Of a DNA stretch of 64,000 bases, positions 32,282 to 44,192 are shown one piece after another (positions within the stretch are counted from its first letter, which is position 1; every line of letters begins with the position of its first letter). Where the stretch lies: NCBI GenBank assembly GCA_003427395.1, contig BFEA01000083.1, positions 2,697,724 to 2,761,723 on the forward strand, in the 5' to 3' direction. Origin of the DNA: Chara braunii (Eukaryota; Streptophyta; Charophyceae; Charales; Characeae). The translations under genes were made by a program, and so were the position numbers. The notes under the pieces were generated by a model. The model saw only the letters and a list, made by a program, of their open reading frames with translations. It was not told where the DNA came from and searched no databases.

Positions 32282-33533
32282 ACACATAATCCGGAGGAAA
32301 ACCGATATAGGGGAGAGTTATCTAGCGGGGGTGACTCAACTATTTGAGGAGCCTATCGAACTGGAAGGGCCACGAGGACGAGAAAAGGACTAGCATCGGG
32401 GGGGGGCGAGCCAATAGGGCAAATCAAGTATACTCCGCTACGTACAAGGGTTCACCAATGGAAGTGAGGAAGGACCTTCGGGCCCGGACGGTCAAAAACC
32501 ACTAGAGGATAAAAAGAGGGAGGGTAGACTCCTAATGGTTGTCGTGACCCTGGCGGTCGGAAGGGAGAAGACTGCTCGGGAACTAACTAGGACTCCTACG
32601 CGCCGACCCGACGAAACAGGGGCACTCTTAATGGGCCTGTGATGAAGGGGACTAAGTCGTGTCCCTTTGCTCGGTAGGGCGGCAGGGACGGTCGGCTCCT
32701 TCTTAGGAAGCAATCGGGAAATGAAAATGGGGAAAAGGGCTACTACCCGAATAAAAATAAGCCCACGAAGCCGGAACCTAGGGAACCTAAATGCCTCGCG
32801 CTGCGCTTGTCCTGGGGAATCCCTTGGTTTATGCAGAACTAGGCAAAATGACAACAGAGGATGAGACGGATAACCATGGGATCGAAGGAGGACCAAGCTT
32901 AGGAGGCAGTGCCGTGCACAACGAAGAGGGGCAGAAAGACAGAGAATCAGCAAATCCGGATGGTACCAAAGGGAACCAGAAGGAAATCTCCTCAGGGGAA
33001 AGCTCGGGGAAAGCCGGGGGAAGCAGGCAAGGGACTCAGGAGACCAAGGAGGGCAGAAATAAGGATAGAACAAGCCCCCGAAATTCAGAGAGGGTCGTGT
33101 CTAAGAAAGTGAGGGTCACGGATGCAAGGCGCAAACTAGCAGAGATAAAAAAAATGACCGCACAATACAAGGTAAGGTTGATTGAGGAAATGATGACTGG
33201 GAACGAAGAAGGTCCTCTGCAAGAGGAACCGCGGGACGAACGGAAAACCAGTCGAGGCGGAACTGGGCAAGGGGATAAGGGTAGGACCATGGGGGACGAC
33301 CGAGCAAAATGAGGAAGGAGAGAAAGAACTCCCCGGGGATGGAAGCAGAGAAAGCCACGAACCCTCCAGCCATAGATAGCAGGGCTAGCCGTCTGCCGAC
33401 CACGCCATCGGTAACACGAGCATGTGAAGGACTCTGGAGCGTTAGGGAGAGGGTGTTGGGATGGTTCGACCTGGAAGGAACTGCAAAGAGTAGGGAGGGA
33501 CAGAAGGGCGGCAATGAAGGGTAGGATACCAAT
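32282..33533 (+). CDS. Element C hydrophilic ORF before gag (32791-33312) and spacers
   Basis: The only sizeable frame is 32791-33312, very rich in Gly, Glu, Lys and Ser (GESSGKAGGSRQGTQETKEG) and ending in a Lys/Glu helix (RRKLAEIKKMTAQYKVRLIEE). It reads like a disordered Gag N-terminal extension. 32282-32790 and 33313-33533 contain no recognised feature. Confidence 0.5.
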
Positions 33534-35416
33534 ATGGCGGGCGAGGGCAGTAGCTCCGAAGGCGGCCTTAGGAAGATAGTATCATCCCTCGCGAAAGCAC
33601 TGAACAAAAATCAGGGTTACCTAGCGGACGCTAAGAAAAAGTTGACGTTTGACGGGGCGAACATCATGGAATTCCTGATAGATTACGAGAATCTAGCCGC
33701 ATTGCTGAAATGCACCGAAAAAGAAAAGATGGACTACCTGGGGCAGCATGTGTCTTTGAGCTTGGGGCGGGACATAATGACCATCGTAGCCGCGAGTCGA
33801 TCGTGGAAGGAAACCCAGGATGTGATGATGAGGAAATACCTAGCAGCGGAGAAAATGGCTACGGAGGCCAATTTAGCGGCAGTTCAGAGGAAGAACTTCG
33901 CAACGTACAATGACTTCCTACGGGAGTTTACTCTGGTAGCACTAAGGATCCCCGGGGTTACGGACCGAATAATGAGCAAATACTTCCTCAGGCAATTTTC
34001 TGAGTTCGACAAAGACAAGATATGTCGGCCTACCAACAGACGAGCAAGTTTGTAAACACCAGGGATGTTGATTTTTGCACAGTAACGGATCTGGCCGAGA
34101 AGACAGCAGTGACCAAGACATTAGCCTTGCTAAAGGAAGGGGAGGTCATAGATTTGACTGGTAGGACAGACGACAAAGCAAAAAAGGGGATTGAAAGTTT
34201 ACATGAACGGGTGCACGGAGTTGACAACAAGATTGAAAGGGTGGAGAACGCGCTACTGGTTATGCAAGTGCAAGTATCCCGACCCGCCCTCCCTCCCCAA
34301 GAAGCTGTAGTTCCGCCAAGAGTAGCCAATCGAGGATACGGACGGAAAGATCCCGCTAATGAGCAACGAAAGTACTGCACCACAGTGGGGCATTTTGTGC
34401 GCGCATGCCCAAAACTCAACCATGATATATTAAAAACGAGGTGTACTAAGTCATTAAAGGGAGAGATATTCGGGCCGCAGGAAGAACGGGTGAATTGGAA
34501 CTCGCCAGGGGGGATACGACGAGTTATTATCATGCTTAACGGGCTAGAGATAACGGTCATAGAGGCTGAGCCGGTGGTCGATATCATCTGGGATCAACTT
34601 CAGGGCCGCGGACCACAGGTCAACTTCATTTTGGAAAACGACAGACGTGATAGGGTAAACGGGACTACTTGGCTAGGGACAGTTGGGAGAAGGATTATCC
34701 GTGACACCGTGATGAAAGAGGTTGTTGGAAGCTCCGTACCCCAGGCAGAGCCTGAGGCCGGGGAACCAGAGAAAGTCTTTGGGAAGCCTAGGAAAGAGGA
34801 GCCTACAAACAAAGTTACCGCTGCTAAAAAGAAGTTTAGATACCAAATCCCAATCTTAACTATGCCTGAGATCGATGACACTCTTAGCAAATTAATAGGA
34901 ACCATAGTGTCAGTGTCGTTTCATACCATGATGCAGGCCAGCCCTAGGTTGCTCAAAGGACTTAGACAACTGATGACTCGACGGCGAGTAGAGATAGACG
35001 AAAACCCCAAATCACCGGAAGGGGAAGGAGAGGAGGAAGTTCCGCAAGAAGTTGCTAACCTTCAAAGGAGTCGCGGGGATTTGGAGGATCTCGAGAAAGC
35101 CTTTGCGGACATCCGCTTGAGCCTGCTAGACCGAGAAGGTGGCGAGGTAATGAGGGCACCTCCCGGGACAAAGCTCAACTTCCATGCGCTACCCGTAGGA
35201 AAGTTGAAAATCCAGATCGGGACTCATCATACCGACGCATTAGAAGACGGGGGAGCAGAAATCACCCTCATAAGGAGGGATTTCACAACGATCATGGGTT
35301 GTACGGTAATTAAGGAAGTAACAGGAAGCATTCGGGGAGCCGGTGCGGAAATTTCGTTCGCTGGGTATGTCACGAAATGCGCAGTAAAGGCAAGAATCAC
35401 GGAAGAGGGCTTTTAA
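33534..35416 (+). pseudogene. gag: Element C gag, nucleocapsid and protease
   Basis: Starts ATG 33534. The capsid core KLTFDGANIMEFLIDYENL, DYLGQHVSLSLGRDI and FATYNDFLREFTLVALR has the layout of Ty3/Gypsy Gag. A 1-nt shift near 34022 moves to the frame ending at 35416 (SAYQQTSKFVNTRDVDFC). A nucleocapsid remnant, YCTTVGHFVRACPKL, lacks part of the CX2CX4HX4C knuckle. The protease follows at about 35200-35410: LKIQIGTHHTDALEDGGAEI with D-G-G-A at the active site (usually D[ST]GA). The frame closes at 35414-35416 because of an apparent extra T in GGCTTTTAAG; the next frame continues as KRMEGMRERVEIMI. Confidence 0.85.
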
Positions 35417-35420
35417 GCGG

Positions 35421-35732
35421 ATGGAGGGCATGAGAGAAAGGGTAGAAATCATGATCGAAGAGGCATTCAATAAAAAGGAGTGGATCAAGATGAGCATGCC
35501 CCAAAAGAAGAGAAGGCAGGAGGACGAAGTCTTAGGTGTTATGGTAGCAGAAAGGGAATCAGAAGTCGAACTCGGAGCCAGCCTGCCCAAGCGGAAAGAA
35601 GTGTGCATGGACGTGGCCGAAGTTGCACTCGAGATCCCCGATTTGTTACAGCTCATCAAGACCCTAAGATACCACAAGGTAGGAGTGGACTCGGCGGCCT
35701 TGGCCAAATTCGAAGGGGAGGTGCAAAAATGA
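35421..35732 (+). CDS. Element C linker after protease
   Basis: Continuation of the gag-protease chain after a 1-nt frameshift: KKEWIKMSMPQKKRRQEDEV, LEIPDLLQLIKTLRYHKVGV. No domain recognised. Ends in TGA at 35730. The zero frame of the slippery site downstream is a third frame, so at least one further indel lies between. Confidence 0.55.
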   Translation: MEGMRERVEIMIEEAFNKKEWIKMSMPQKKRRQEDEVLGVMVAERESEVELGASLPKRKEVCMDVAEVALEIPDLLQLIKTLRYHKVGVDSAALAKFEGEVQK

Positions 35733-35807
35733 TATTGTCATAATAGAAAAGTTAGTCAGTATTCAACCATAAATCGTACAAGTGGCGAGGGCAATCCCGA
35801 CCGTTCA

Positions 35808-35859
35808 TTTTTTAGGAGAAAAATCCCGGAAGGAAGTGTTCGGAAATACAAGCCGGTAG
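35808..35859 (+). promoter_or_regulatory. Element C candidate -1 ribosomal frameshift site
   Basis: TTTTTTA at 35808-35814. In the frame where it reads TTT TTA, the upstream peptide AIPTVHFL aligns with ISVSFL before the element D site and a stop follows at 35857. RT is open in exactly the -1 frame (TTT TTT AGG AGA AAA). Eleven bases downstream, CCGGAA and TTCGG can pair with one bulge, weaker than in D. Confidence 0.65.
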
Positions 35860-38019
35860 GAAAGAAAGCAAAACCGGTCTTGATCCTGCTAGAGACGTCA
35901 AAGAAAGAGGCTATGGAGAAGGAGGAGGAAGTCCTCCGGGTGATCCAAGAGAGGAGAGCGACGAAAGGGCATCGGATACCGGATGAGGTAGCTGATACAA
36001 TGAAGATAGGGGTAGACAGATTCTTAACGGAAGAGGAAACCCGCCTGATAAAAAAGACCTGTCAAGAGTTTCACCTAACATTTGTCTTTAGTGATCACCA
36101 AAAAGGATGGCTGGATGCGAAGCTAGTTCCTCCGGTCAGAATCCACATGGTAGAGCATGAGTGTTGGAATGACAAGGGTCCGTCCTATGAATTTGGGATA
36201 GCGGGGGAAGTGACAGACCTCCTCCGAGCAAAGATGGACTCCTTCGTCGCAAAACCTACGGCGTCCCCATACGCGAATCGGTGGTTCGTCTTTCGGAAGC
36301 CCAACAAGACGCTAAGATGTATTCAGGATCTGCAGAAGTTGAATGCGGTAACCATCCGGGACGCTGGCTCGCTACCTCAGGCCGATTTATTGGCAGCGTC
36401 GCACGCTGGCCAGAGCATTTACTCCCTGATAGATCTGTACTCTGGGTACGACCAGCTTCCGTTGGATGTTCGGGACAGACCATACACCGCAATGCACACT
36501 CCCGTAGGCCAGTTGCATATGCAGGTGACCCCTATGGGCTTTACAAACGCGGTAGCCGAAGTGCAACGGAGAATGCTCGCCGTACCCGGGAACATGTTCC
36601 TAGAGAATTGTAAGCCGTACATCGACGACAACCCGATCAAAGGCACGCAAGAGAAGGACGAGACGAAAGTCCAGTCGGGGATCCGAAGATTTGTATGGGA
36701 CCATCTTCATGACATCAAGGACTTACTCCGCCGGTTTCTAGTATACAACATCACGACTAGTACCGAAAGTAACGATACTAGGATTTCCCTGCGGTGCTTA
36801 CGGTAGGAAGCCAGATCCGGCAAAGACCGACAAGATATCACAGTGGCCAACACCCCTGCGCACGACAACGGAGGTAAGAGCATTCCTAGGCGTGGTCGAC
36901 TTTTGAAGGATCTTCATTAAAATTTTTGCCAAGATTGATGAGCCTATCCGAGCCATGATTAGAGAAGAAGGGACCATGGACTGGACGGAAGAGCGAGAAG
37001 GAGCCGTCCAAACACTCAAGGACAAATTGACGTCTGAGAAAGTCGCTTTGTCCGTACCCTGTTTTAATGACGAAGCGGGACGATCATTCTTCCTAGATAC
37101 GGATGGAGGACTTTTGGCCGTAGGAGGCGTGCTGATTCAAATGGATGAGGAAGGAAAAGAGAGACCAATTAGGTTCGAAAGTAGAACCCTGAACTCCGCA
37201 AAACAGTGGTACTCACAGTTCAAGAAGGAGGCCCTAGCCATCTTGCATTGCCTCAAGACCTTCCAGGCCTACCTATTTGGGAGACGGTTCATCCTTAGGA
37301 TAGATCCGACGAATTTTGCAGGGACCTTAAAGAATTACAGGCCTATAGATCCGACGGTAGGAGGATGGGTAGGATTTATCTGGCAGTTCGATTACAAAAT
37401 CGAACGGATTGCGGGGATCAGAAACAAAGCCGATGGGTTGAGTCGGGTCTGCGTCACTCCCGAAGGGCTGGAGGATGCGGAGCCCATAGACGTATTCCTC
37501 GAAAACGAAGGAGGAACTATTGCGGTGGATAACGAAATGATGGGCGAAGAATGCGCGTCGGGAGAACTATTGATCCGGACTCTGGAGAAGGCGACACCTG
37601 TCGTAGTAGCAGAGCTTAGAGAAGAACCAGTCACCACCCGAGAGGGCAAAGAGGAGAAAGATTCGTGGGGAGCGATTGTAGGACCGAAGGAGGAACTAAT
37701 AGCAATGGCGGTTGAGGGAGGCCGGGAAGCTGTGATGAGCATAGTGAAATCTTGGGAAAAGAAAGAGTTGCGATGGATGGTAAACCAGATGCAGGAGAGA
37801 AAGGATGAGGATCAGGAAGGGAAGGAGTTTTTCTATGCCCAGATATACGAAGGGATCTTTCGAAAGATTGGATTGTTGCTGGTAGGAAATAAGCAATCCA
37901 TGAAAGTCAGCATTAAAGCAAGGGAGGAGGCCGAAAGGTACGTCCTAAGGGGCGGCCATCTGTTCCGAAGAGAGGAAGGCGCTATGCCTAGAAGAATTGT
38001 GTGCGGGAGATCTAGGTAG
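35815..38019 (+). pseudogene. pol: Element C reverse transcriptase and RNase H
   Basis: RT frame is open to 36806: FVAKPTASPYANRWFVFRK, TLRCIQDLQKLNAVTIRDAG, YSLIDLYSGYDQLPLD, TPMGFTNAVAEVQRRM and the catalytic PYIDDNPIKG with both Asp intact, then GIRRFVWDHL. The frame shifts near 36770 and passes through GRKPDPAKTDKISQWPTP and VRAFLGVV, with a TGA at about 36906 where Trp is expected. RNase H frame 36955-38019 has FFLDTDGGLLAVGGVLIQ, FKKEALAILHCLKTF, RIDPTNF and NKADGLSRV. PMG[FW]TN with DD.P[IV]KG is the RT variant I associate with basidiomycete Ty3/Gypsy elements rather than plant chromoviruses. Confidence 0.9.
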
Positions 38020-39153
38020 TTGGACGTGCTCTAGGCAATGCATGACGGATTAGCAGGAGGACATCGATCGTCCAAAGAAACTTTTGCAAAGATAGCGCCA
38101 CTCTATTATTGGCCAGGCATGGCAGACATGATTGCCATATACTGCTAGACCTGCCTTATCTGCCAGGAACGAAGCTCGACACGTGTCTTTGAGCCGCTTA
38201 GACCAATGCGGGTGCTAGGACCGGGACATCTGGTCCACCTTGACCTTGCGGTCATGCCTGTATCCTTAGATGGGTACATGTATATCCTGGATGCGCGAGA
38301 CAACTTAAGTGGGTTCGTAGAGACGTTCGCTCTCAAGAAAAAGACAGGGAGAAGTGTAACGGACTGGATAGAAGACTTCTACTTGAGGCATCCTTTCGTC
38401 AGGAGGTTTATAACGGACAATGTGACATAATTTGTGAACCAAGAAGTATTGGGAATGCTTAAGAGACTCTGCGTACCGATCAAGCTCATCGAGCCGTATC
38501 ACCCGGAGACCAATGCACCTGTGGAAAGAGGGCACCGAACCTTAAACAACACGATTGCGAAGCTCGCAGCGGACCATCTAGGAAGTTGGTCTAGGTATCT
38601 AAAGCAGGCTATCTTCTCAGAGAACATGACACCTAAGAGGACAACGGGATGTATCCCAGCAAAACTTTGGTACGGAAGAGAGATCAATTTTACCGTGAAA
38701 GCCTTGATACCTACCAACAGGTTAGATGATGATAAGCGAATGACTACGAAAGAGTTAATCGAGGTGAGGTGTCAACAAGTCCTTAAGAACGAAGAGGTCA
38801 TGGAAGACATCGCCAACCGGGTTCTATACAGCAGAATGAGGGACAAAGCAAGGTGGGACCAGGTTAAGAATGTCAGAAAGGAGCCACTTCAGGTGGGGGA
38901 GACAGTATTGCCAAGGAACTCGGCACTAGAAAGCACTTGGTCTGGACAGTTGGGGAGGAGGTTCAAAGGCCCCTACCGGGTCGCCAAGCGGGTAGGACTG
39001 AACACCTTCGAACTGGAAGATTTGGATGAAACTGGATTGAAATGACTCTTCTCGGGACAACGATTGAAAAGGTTTGTAAGTCGGGACCCAGTGGAACAAT
39101 GGCTTCAAGAGACCGAGGATAAGAAAACTGAGGGGCTACAAGCTAAGGACTGA
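38020..39153 (+). pseudogene. pol: Element C integrase
   Basis: HHCC region: MHDGLAGGHRSSKETF, YYWPGMADMI and C*TCLIC, with a TAG in the Cys pair. Catalytic core: Asp in HLDLAVMPV, Asp in FITDNVT (a TAA at 38428 replaces the next residue, probably Glu), Glu in NAPVERGHRTLNN. The frame continues to 39045, where TGA sits between LDETGLK and LFSGQRLKRFV, and on to 39151. NAPVERGH is shared with element D and differs from NGQTERAH of elements A and B. Confidence 0.9.
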
Positions 39154-39650
39154 CAACAATATTGCCCACACTATGGTTTTGTCTCTGACTGCGTCCGTGG
39201 GACTGCCATTTTTTCGGGGCTGGGGCAATGGTTTGGACTGACTGAAGTTGGAAGTAAGGATGACTTGGGAATTTGCAGTAACGGTGTTGGGCGACCGAAG
39301 GTCAGTCGGTCGCCCTAATACCGACAGATTGACCCTTAGAAAAGTTGTCTGAGAGAGAATCGGCTAGGACTTTTGTCCGACCGGTTGGGGGAAATTAGGG
39401 GTAATCAGACCTTCCCTAAATTTGGGTGTGTCAACCATCGAGATTAGCTGTCAAATTGGCGAGAGGGACTACCTCTTCCGCCGCCCTGATGTCTACCATA
39501 TCGTCTACCTTATTTCCGCCGCCCCAAGCCTGTTTCCGAGATGGTTAGCTGCGAGAACGGAAAGGTGAGAGTACTCAGAGTAGGTCTAGGCGTGGCCCTT
39601 CTACAGTGCACAGTTAAGGCGGAAAGGGACCCTCGAATATCGGTATTTTT

Positions 39651-39992
39651 CTAGGTTGTTGGATCGGACGTCCGGGACCCCCCTGACCGTCCGGGATGTC
39701 CGACCGGACGTACCGATATTCGGGATGTCCGACCTAGCGCAAAAAAAAAAAAAAGTTCTCAGAAAACTCTGAAAAACATATATGTTATGTAACATAACAA
39801 TACAAGCAACTTTTGCCTTGGAGTCATGTTCAAATTCGCAGTCAATCATGAGTTAAAGATCGAAAAGCGAAAAAAATATATATATATTTTTTACGTAAAA
39901 AAAAAACTTTTTTCCCCGGACAACGGGGGTACCGGACGTATGGGGGAGACGTCCGGGGGAGACGACCGGCCCCCGGACCATTGGTAACCTAG
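39651..39992. mobile_element. 342-bp MITE (8-bp TSD, hAT-like) in the D 5' LTR
   Basis: Absent from the 3' LTR, which has the intact site GGTATTTTTAGTATT. Flanked by GTATTTTT (39643-39650 and 39993-40000). Ends CTAGGTT are inverted repeats (CTAGGTTGTTGG and CTAGGTTACCAA). GTCCGG/CCGGAC words cluster just inside both ends, as subterminal motifs do in hAT elements. No coding capacity. Confidence 0.88.
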
Positions 39993-40674
39993 GTATTTTT
40001 AGTATTAAAATTAAAAACGAGGAAAAAAATTGAAACAGCAGAAGGGAAGAGAAAAACGGAATATTCATTAGTTTCTTTAAAATCTTCGATATTTAATTTT
40101 TTAATGGGATCGCCTTCAATTATTGATATTTTCAATAATAAAATTTAAAATAAAAAAAACGGTCAAAAGTAATAAAAAAAAAGAGAAAACGAAGAATTTT
40201 TGTTATTTAATTAAATTCCATCGGAATTTATTTCTGACGAAATCGCTTTATTTTTGTTATTTTTGATAATGCAATTAAGAAATAAAAAAAATAAATAAAA
40301 ATGATAAGAAGGAAGAAAAATCATGATTATTAAATGATTGACAGATTTTCGCTCAATTTATTCATGATCGAAATTTTTTTCGATTTATTTACTTTCTCTA
40401 TTTATAGCAATCTTCATTATTTTGCGATGATTGAGATCGCTCACATGGTCTATCCAATTTCCCCGATTCCTAGCCTCACCGTGACCCATGTGCTGTGAGT
40501 GTGTGTGTTGGCTGCCGTAATGTTGCGGTTGTGTTACTTCGATCGAGCCGCTCGTCGTCATTGTGTCGGTGTGACCGGTGCTCCGGTTCGATCATGAGGT
40601 TCTGAAGTATCACGACACGACTCCAAGGGTTCGGCATCGACAGGATACGGCAGCCTGCATCTGACTTTCAGACT

Positions 40675-41270
40675 CGGGGCAGGTTCGACGCCGGTATGGT
40701 ACAGGTTATTCAGGTTCGGTATTGCCCCGACGTCTCCGCGCTTCAGGCGCGGTACCATTGAGGGGAAACGACATTGTACTGCATCAGTGCGCCATCGGTG
40801 TCGTACACACCGCTCCACGCCGACATATTTCAGGCTCAGCATTGGTTCAACTCCGGTGTGGCCCATGCCACTGCATTTTTGAGGTTCGGATTTGGTTCGG
40901 CACTGGTATGGTGCAGGTTATTTGATTCGGCATTGGTGTGGTAATGGTTTGATACTGCCGAGGGGTTGCGGCATTGCACGGTATTTTACATGTTACGGCC
41001 TCAAGACTGACTTGGCGTCCGTGTGGTACACTCCACTACATCATTTTCAGGTTCCGTATTGGTTCGGCAACGGTATGGTACATGTCACTGCATTGTTTTC
41101 AAGTTCGGTATTGGTTCGGTAGCGGTATGGTACACGCCACTGCATTATTTTCAGATATTGGTTCGGCAACGGTACTACACGTCACTGCATTGTTTTCAGG
41201 TTTAGTATTGGACCATCCTCGACACGGTGCGGATTATAGTAGCCCTCGATGTTTATTTCGAGTTCGTCAT
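40675..41270 (+). repeat. Degenerate GGTTCGG/GGTATGGTAC minisatellite in U3
   Basis: Units of roughly 50-60 bp containing TTCGGTATTGGTTCGG, GGTATGGTACA and GTCACTGCATT recur through the region, and again at 59208-59770 in the 3' LTR. Confidence 0.75.
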
Positions 41271-42868
41271 CGGTACGGTAATGGTACAGGTTGCACCAAT
41301 TCATACTGCATTACTCTAGGTGCGACTCTGGTCTGTTAGCGGTGCAGGTTGCTGCGGTGTGCCACTCTGCTATTTTTGGTTGTGGCCTTAGGGCCGGTGG
41401 TATGAGTTCCCGGTGCTGCCGCAGGTATTGCTGGGTATTCATGGACAGCGTCGGTACCCTCGTTGTTGCAGACCTGTGGACCCGGGTTTCCAGTAACCCA
41501 TGACTAGGGACTGCAGTCCGGTTATAGCCTGGGTGTTGGGCCTGGTACTACGGGTACAGAGAGTGCTAACCCTCAGCAATGAACAGGTACCACTGAGGAC
41601 CAGGGATGAGCTCGTGGGAGCTGGGTCCGAGACAGGATATAGGACAGACCACGGGAAAGCCGAGGGGATATTGGCGGGACAGTATGCAGAGGCGCGCCAG
41701 GTGTACGCAGCCCCGTCCAAACAAGGATCGAGGAAGCACTGTTCAGACAGGGGGGGCATTCAGACTCAGGGGCTCTGACACAGCGTATGCGGCGTACACA
41801 GCCCACGCAACCAGAAGTTAGTGGGCCGAAGGGACGATTCGGAGAGGGGAAGGTTCATGAAAAGCGTGCAAGGTGTTCCCACCAAAATTCTGAGCTGCTT
41901 CGGCCTTGCTGTGCTGTACCCGATGGAGAGACACTGAGATGAGAAAAGAGAGCGGCGAACTAAGGAGGAATGCGAGTGGTCTGAAAAGAACGGGTGCACT
42001 AGGGAAGCGAGCCTGGTGTACCCCGCTGCCACTAGCGTGCTGATTGGAGTTTGAAAGGCTCGGGTTGTGAAGATGAACCAGGGGAGTTGTGATGATGGGT
42101 CTGGTGCGTATGTTCAGCGTGCAAAGTGGTGACGAAAATGGCCGAGGACTGGTCCGCGCTTAGGGGATGCTTATGGCTCGTGAAAAAAACAGTTGGCAAA
42201 TCATTTGAACGACGAGCTAGCATTCGATACGCTAGGCTCACGCTGAAGAGACAAAAGGAGAATTTTCGGACGAGAGATGAGGCGAGTCCCTTCCGTGGAA
42301 GCCGAGCACAGAAAGGTTTGAAGAGCATAGTGCGAGAGAGAAGGATCAATCCAGGTTCAGTCAACCGAGCTGTCTCTGATTGCGGGAAGGTATACTCTCG
42401 CGGATCAGCCAATCGGGCTATTTGCTGCTCGCAAGAAGGTTTTCTCCCGCAGATCGGGCAATCGGGTTGTTGCTGCTGGCGAGTGCGATGACGAGTACAG
42501 CTCCCGCAGCGAGAGCGTGAGTGAGAACGAGGGAAATTTTGAATGAGAGAGAGAGAGAGAGGGAGATAACTCAACAAGACGGATTGCGGTGCGAATAGAT
42601 GAGGAGAAAGCGGGAAGGGGAGATGGTTAATGCTCGAGCGTGTGAGATAGAAGTCAGGCGGTAGACTAGAGAAAAGACGGTGGTAAACCGGGCACGCGTG
42701 AAGAGAGAAAGAGGGAAGGAGTGAGATCAACTTGCAACCCCGAGCTGTTGCATGCATTGCTCGCTGGTCCAGCACTAATGAGGCGCGTTCATGGCAAGCG
42801 GTCTACCATCCTTTAGGCATAATCCATTGAGAGCATATTGGTTGTGCTGATCTGATCCCCGGGCTCTC

Positions 42869-42875
42869 TATAAAG
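42869..42875 (+). promoter_or_regulatory. TATA box of the D LTR promoter
   Basis: CTCTATAAAGTG, conserved at 61404-61410 in the 3' LTR. Transcription would start about 30 bp downstream. Confidence 0.6.
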
Positions 42876-43664
42876 TGTTCTCGCTAATTGACGAGGTAAG
42901 CCACTTTGGTTTTACTCATCAGCCGATTGGGCTCTATAGAAATGGTCGGAACCAGTAGCTTTCCCTTCGCTGTTCGCTGAACTGAGTATCTCAGCTGCCG
43001 CGGGAACTGGCCATATTCACATCTTCCAGATACTCCGTCAATTTTTTTTTTGCCTTCGAGCTGATCGTGCAACCCATCGCGAGTTGGGCCACTCTGAACT
43101 GGTAGTCTCAGTTAAACAAGTTACTAAGCAAGACCTCTGATGAACGTGATTACTTACTGGTGAGCGAACCATCAAAAATCAATCAGGTAGCTGCTGAACT
43201 CTGTTGATCAGCTAATCCAGCCCCTGGAGCTGAAAGTTAGAAACTTTGCATGTGCAGATCCGTGAATCCTAGAGCTGGGACAGTTCCCTACTCCGAGCAG
43301 GCGAGCGTTTCCACTAATCGCTGGAGGGGCCAGCCCTCATGAGTTTTTCGCTGCTGACGTGAATTTTCCTCCTTCGAACCTCTTGCGCCTTCTTGACGGA
43401 GTCAAAGTTAAGGGGGATTTACTCGGCCTCGATTGTGAACCGGACGCACGCCGCCTGAGTACCGCCACGCGCAGCTCTCCAGTTGAGAAGAGGGAGAGAG
43501 CCACTGTGTATGACCCCTCGTTTCTCTTGAGTTCCAAACAATTATCTGGCTGGCGGGGGTGTTGAATAGGGGTTGAGTGCAGACGGGAAGGAGAATCTGA
43601 AGGACCAGTCTGCAGTTGTAAGACGGGCTTAGCTCGGACTTTCTGTTGTTTTGTTGTAGACTGA

Positions 43665-43975
43665 TAATGAATGTTTTGAAGTAGGTGTTAATTACTGTGA
43701 ACTGAGTCGCAAATTGTTGTTTGAACATTTGATCCGAGTTCTGCAGAATGAGACGTGGTATGGTTGGGTATTATAAGTGTTAATTATTGTGAACTGAGTC
43801 GCAAATTGTTGTTTGAATATTTGATCCGAGTTCTGCAGAACGAGACTTGATATGGCTGTATATTATCGGTGTTAACTACTGTGAACCGAGTCACAAACTG
43901 TTGCTTGAACATTAGAACCGAACTCTGCGAAATGAATTGGTGTGACCCGAAGTTATCGTTACGGATTATTATCAT
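43665..43975 (+). repeat. ~90-100 bp tandem repeats in U5
   Basis: Three degenerate copies of GTTAATTACTGTGAACTGAG + TCGCAAATTGTTG + TTTGATCCGAGTTCTGCAGAA start near 43688, 43781 and 43870. Three also occur at 62229-62470, one shortened. Confidence 0.88.
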
Positions 43976-44174
43976 TTGAGCATCAATTTATAGTTTAAAG
44001 ACTTTGGCAGATTTCCGCGAAACGAACCTTGCTTTGTCTTCCCGGAAACGAAGACAATACTGTCGCACCCTGCCGGTCGCTGAGGATCTCGGCAGCGGGA
44101 GCGGCGAGTGACAGGCGTCTTTGCATTTGGCTTCAGCGACGGAAGGCGCCCCTCCCCGGGTTTCCTCACAACAT

Positions 44175-44192
44175 TGGCGCCGTTGCCAGGGA
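44175..44192 (+). promoter_or_regulatory. Element D primer binding site (tRNA-Asp type)
   Basis: TGGCGCCGTTGCCAGGGA, one mismatch from the complement of the 3' end of plant tRNA-Asp (TGGCGCCGTTGCCGGGGA), the site used by Athila-type elements. It follows the LTR end after ACAT. Confidence 0.92.

Larger units (their letters stand above)
30812..39284 (+). mobile_element. Element C: 5'-truncated Ty3/Gypsy element of the long-LTR lineage
   Basis: Plus-strand order: two pre-gag domain copies, a basic/acidic ORF, gag, zinc knuckle, protease, slippery site, RT, RNase H, integrase. No 5' LTR or primer site is present: the satellite abuts coding sequence of the first pre-gag copy. After integrase the sequence is interrupted by element D at 39285 and resumes at 62700, so the 3' end and any 3' LTR lie there or outside the window. 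Several frameshifts and stops show it is inactive. Confidence 0.85.
39285..44170 (+). repeat. Element D 5' LTR
   Basis: 4886 bp, or 4536 bp without the DNA-transposon insertion and its duplicated site at 39651-40000, against 4518 bp for the 3' LTR. A TATA box (42869-42875) divides a probable ~3.6-kb U3 from ~1.2 kb of R-U5. The minus strand is open for 247 codons at 42775-42032, but the same region of the 3' LTR is broken and the translation is unremarkable, so I do not call a gene. Confidence 0.95.

Noticed and set aside
42032-42775. 247-codon minus-strand ORF in the D 5' LTR
   Set aside because: Broken at the equivalent place in the 3' LTR, no motif, and composition follows the GA-rich opposite strand.
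42900-42930. ACTCATCAGCC (reverse CTGATGAG) in the D LTR
   Set aside because: On the minus strand CTGATGAGTAAAACC has no helix II or GAAAC core.
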